A model generated the notes under the pieces. It was not told the DNA's origin. It searched no databases and saw nothing but the letters and a program-made list of their open reading frames with translations. From Nitrososphaeraceae archaeon (GTDB taxonomy: Archaea > Thermoproteota > Nitrososphaeria > Nitrososphaerales > Nitrososphaeraceae): a DNA stretch of 15,739 nt. Position 1 is the stretch's first letter; each line of letters starts with the position of its first letter. The position numbers and the translations under genes were made by a program. Of the stretch, positions 13,795 to 15,739 are shown piece by piece. The stretch is taken from contig JAICHH010000024.1 of assembly GCA_025922715.1 (NCBI GenBank), forward strand, positions 1 to 15,739, in the 5' to 3' direction.

Positions 13795-15459
13795 GTGATA
13801 GAGAGATCAAATTCTATCTTATTTTCCTTTGCTTTAGGAATTGTTGCGGGACTTGTATCTATTGCAGTATCAATAATGATTAAAGTATTTGTTGGCGGAT
13901 TATTTCTGCCAGAACTTGCATCACAAACATTATTTTCGCTCACACCAGGAGAATTTGAATCTCAAGCAATAGATACCTTAGGTCCTCTTGCAAAATATTC
14001 CGCCTTCATAGGTTCTATACTAGTTACAATAATAATCTTTGGTCTAATTGGAATTTTTCTAATTAAATTGTATAACAAGCTTCGATGGAACAGCTATATA
14101 GTGAAATTTATATCTTCTTTCGCATTAACTTATGGGGTTTTGGTTATTATTTCTATTATGATGGTAATAATGATACATGTTAGGAGCGGATCTCAAACAA
14201 TTTCAATTCAACATATTATTCTTTCTCTTATTCCGACACAAATAGTTTTTGGGTTAATTTTTTCATTGTTTTCGGGAAAAACAAAAACTAAAGATAAATT
14301 ACAAGACCCTTACCAACCAGTAGTGAGAGAGAATATTACAGTAGTAAATTACAATAGAAGAGAATTTATTCGTTTAATTATTGCATCTGCAGTTTCTATT
14401 CCAATTATATATTTTGGGTTAAATCGATTATTTTCACCACAAGAACTAGAACAACAACAAATTCAACCTGATATCTCAAATTTATTGCCACCACAATCAC
14501 GATCAATATCCCCTGACTTTAAAGATCCAACACTTGCTCCATTACTTGCTTCAGAAATAACACCTACTTATCTATTTTATAGAATAGATATAAATCCTAT
14601 TATTCCTGAGGTAGATGTAAATTCTTGGAATTTGCTGATTAAAGGAATGGTTGATACTCCATTAAAATTGAGTTATGAAGAAATAAAATCTATGTCTGCA
14701 ATCGAAGAATTTGTAACCTTAGAATGTATAAGTAATAAGATAGGTGGAGATCTTATTGGTACTGCATTGTGGAAAGGAGTACGGCTCAAAGATATTCTTG
14801 AAAAAGCAAAGATTCTTCCTGGTGTTCAATACATAGTATTTAGATGTTCTGATGGTTATGATGTGGGTATCCCATTGAATAAAGGGCTTATGAATGAAAC
14901 AATATTAGCATATGAAATGAATTTAGCTCCATTAACTTCTAAGCATGGGTTTCCTGTTAGAGCGATAGTGCCGGGCTTATATGGAATGATGAATCCAAAA
15001 TGGATTACAGAAATAGAATTAGTGGATAAAGTATATGAGGGCTATTGGCAGAGAAATGGTTGGTCAAATATAGCCGAATATAATACTGGATCCTCCATAG
15101 TTATTCCAGGACAAGCACCAATAAGAAATAGGTTCAGAAATTTAGATGAAAATTTGACTACTAATTCTCCTTCATTTAGTAATAGAGTGCCGATAGCAGG
15201 AATAGCATTTGGAGGGGATAAAGGGATTTCAAAAGTAGAAGTCAGTACAGATGGTGGTAAATCTTGGAAAACTGCTAAAATCAAGGAACCTCTTTCTAGG
15301 TATACCTGGGTATTGTGGACAACAGGATTCATTCCAGAAAAAGTAGAAAATTATAAAATCATAGTTAGAGCTACAGACAAAAATGGAAAAGTCCAAAGTT
15401 CTGAGTTAAATAAGCCCTTTCCAGATGGAGCAACAGGATATCATACAATAAGTGTATAA
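13795..15459 (+). CDS. Membrane-anchored sulfite-oxidase-family molybdoenzyme with twin-arginine segment
   Basis: This 554-residue protein combines a membrane part with an extracytoplasmic Mo enzyme. Four hydrophobic segments (about 8-30, 68-91, 103-128, 138-160) are followed by a basic loop, NRREFIRL with Arg188-Arg189, and a fifth segment (about 193-210). Positive residues at 91-104 and 161-190 predict those loops are cytoplasmic, so the C-terminal domain is outside. Residues about 275-440 are the sulfite-oxidase-type molybdopterin domain: TLECISN with Cys311 as the Mo ligand, CSDGYDVGIPL, and HGFPVRAIVPGLYGMMNPKWITEIEL. Residues about 465-554 are the Ig-like dimerisation domain (VEVSTDGGKSW). 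There is no cytochrome domain; His128 and His140 face the outer side. The start is GTG. The substrate could be sulfite or another oxyanion, sulfoxide or unknown compound. It lies beside the Moco genes. Confidence 0.9.
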   Translation: MIERSNSILFSFALGIVAGLVSIAVSIMIKVFVGGLFLPELASQTLFSLTPGEFESQAIDTLGPLAKYSAFIGSILVTIIIFGLIGIFLIKLYNKLRWNSYIVKFISSFALTYGVLVIISIMMVIMIHVRSGSQTISIQHIILSLIPTQIVFGLIFSLFSGKTKTKDKLQDPYQPVVRENITVVNYNRREFIRLIIASAVSIPIIYFGLNRLFSPQELEQQQIQPDISNLLPPQSRSISPDFKDPTLAPLLASEITPTYLFYRIDINPIIPEVDVNSWNLLIKGMVDTPLKLSYEEIKSMSAIEEFVTLECISNKIGGDLIGTALWKGVRLKDILEKAKILPGVQYIVFRCSDGYDVGIPLNKGLMNETILAYEMNLAPLTSKHGFPVRAIVPGLYGMMNPKWITEIELVDKVYEGYWQRNGWSNIAEYNTGSSIVIPGQAPIRNRFRNLDENLTTNSPSFSNRVPIAGIAFGGDKGISKVEVSTDGGKSWKTAKIKEPLSRYTWVLWTTGFIPEKVENYKIIVRATDKNGKVQSSELNKPFPDGATGYHTISV

Positions 15460-15574
15460 ATATCACTTCATTAAATATCAAATAAAATTAATTCTTTTTA
15501 TAATAATAAGCAAAGTAACTAAAAATACTATTATTAGTAATGGTTAGGAAATATTTAATGATAAAAATATATAG

Positions 15575-15597
15575 GATGTTATGATGTTATGATGTTA
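15575..15597. repeat. 8-bp tandem repeat between convergent genes
   Basis: gatgttat is repeated twice exactly and a third copy lacks the last base. It lies in the 158-nt gap between the molybdoenzyme stop and the stop of the opposing partial gene. No coding role. Confidence 0.7.
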
Positions 15598-15617
15598 GAT
15601 TCTTATTTGTCTTATGA

Positions 15618-15739
15618 CTAGGCAGATTTTGATTCTAGTTTTTGCTTTACTGTTTGAGCTGCTTGTTGTAATCCTTTTTCTATCTTATTGTTAGCACCAT
15701 CTCCTGAAAGAAAATTCGCAATCTTTCCTGAACTTGGTA
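15618..15739 (-). CDS. Partial gene, C-terminus of an unknown Ala/Gln/Lys-rich protein
   Basis: The last 39 codons of a minus-strand gene entering from the right edge read PSSGKIANFLSGDGANN, then KIEKGLQQAAQTVKQKLESKSA and a TAG at 15618-15620. The tail is an amphipathic, charged helix with no aromatic residues. The protein start and domains are outside the window, so no family can be named. Base composition and codon choice look like real coding sequence, and it converges with the molybdoenzyme gene. Confidence 0.55.
   Translation of the reverse strand, partial: PSSGKIANFLSGDGANNKIEKGLQQAAQTVKQKLESKSA

Noticed and set aside
15042..15332. 96-codon minus-strand frame
   Set aside because: Antisense to the C-terminal domain of the molybdoenzyme.
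1..15739. CRISPR array, transposase or restriction/defence genes
   Set aside because: No regularly spaced repeats, no transposase or defence-type motifs were seen in any frame.

Overview
The window looks like a chromosomal segment of an AT-rich ammonia-oxidising-type archaeon (Nitrososphaeria/Thaumarchaeota, probably Nitrosocosmicus/Nitrososphaera-like). This is inferred from protein character: a stand-alone receiver-domain response regulator, a G6PDH-family F420 oxidoreductase, a GYD-domain protein, a signal-anchored thermonuclease and small secreted helical proteins. It also fits archaeal-style TATA boxes 24-30 nt before many first genes of transcription units. No rRNA, tRNA, CRISPR array or complete insertion sequence was seen.

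Left part (1-6300), gene-poor and accessory in character. It holds a receiver-only response regulator (minus), a membrane-anchored thermonuclease, a possible tiny membrane protein, an F420-dependent LLM-class oxidoreductase broken by a frameshift, an unknown short ORF that may have lost its 5' end, a GYD-domain protein, a second frameshift-split hypothetical gene, a small secreted helical protein (minus), and a 180-residue helical protein of unknown, perhaps phasin-like, nature (minus). Between the last two lies a GC-rich 99-nt element bounded by an 8-bp inverted repeat with an internal hairpin, a candidate structured RNA or miniature mobile element.

Middle (6300-7546): about 1.25 kb without a convincing gene, carrying short coding-like remnants, a perfect 18-bp palindrome and a purine-rich tract just before the molybdenum cofactor operon.

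Right part (7547-15459), a molybdenum cofactor (Moco) block. A YiiM-like MOSC protein, MoaA, MoaD, MoaE, a MoaC-MoaB fusion and a TauE/SafE-type membrane permease form one tightly packed plus-strand operon; MoeA runs toward it with only 4 bp between the stop codons. Together these cover GTP to cyclic pyranopterin monophosphate (MoaA + MoaC), sulfur insertion (MoaD/MoaE), adenylylation (MoaB) and molybdate insertion (MoeA). The MoaD-activating enzyme (MoeB/ThiF family) is not in the window. Next come a Met-rich secreted protein and a plausible consumer of the cofactor: a five-TM, twin-arginine-containing sulfite-oxidase-family enzyme. A partial minus-strand gene enters from the right edge.

No certain new system was found. 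The most interesting points are the membrane-embedded Sec/Tat-type molybdoenzyme beside its own cofactor operon, the 99-nt structured element, the palindrome, and a cluster of single-site frameshifts that could be sequencing errors, decay or recoding.
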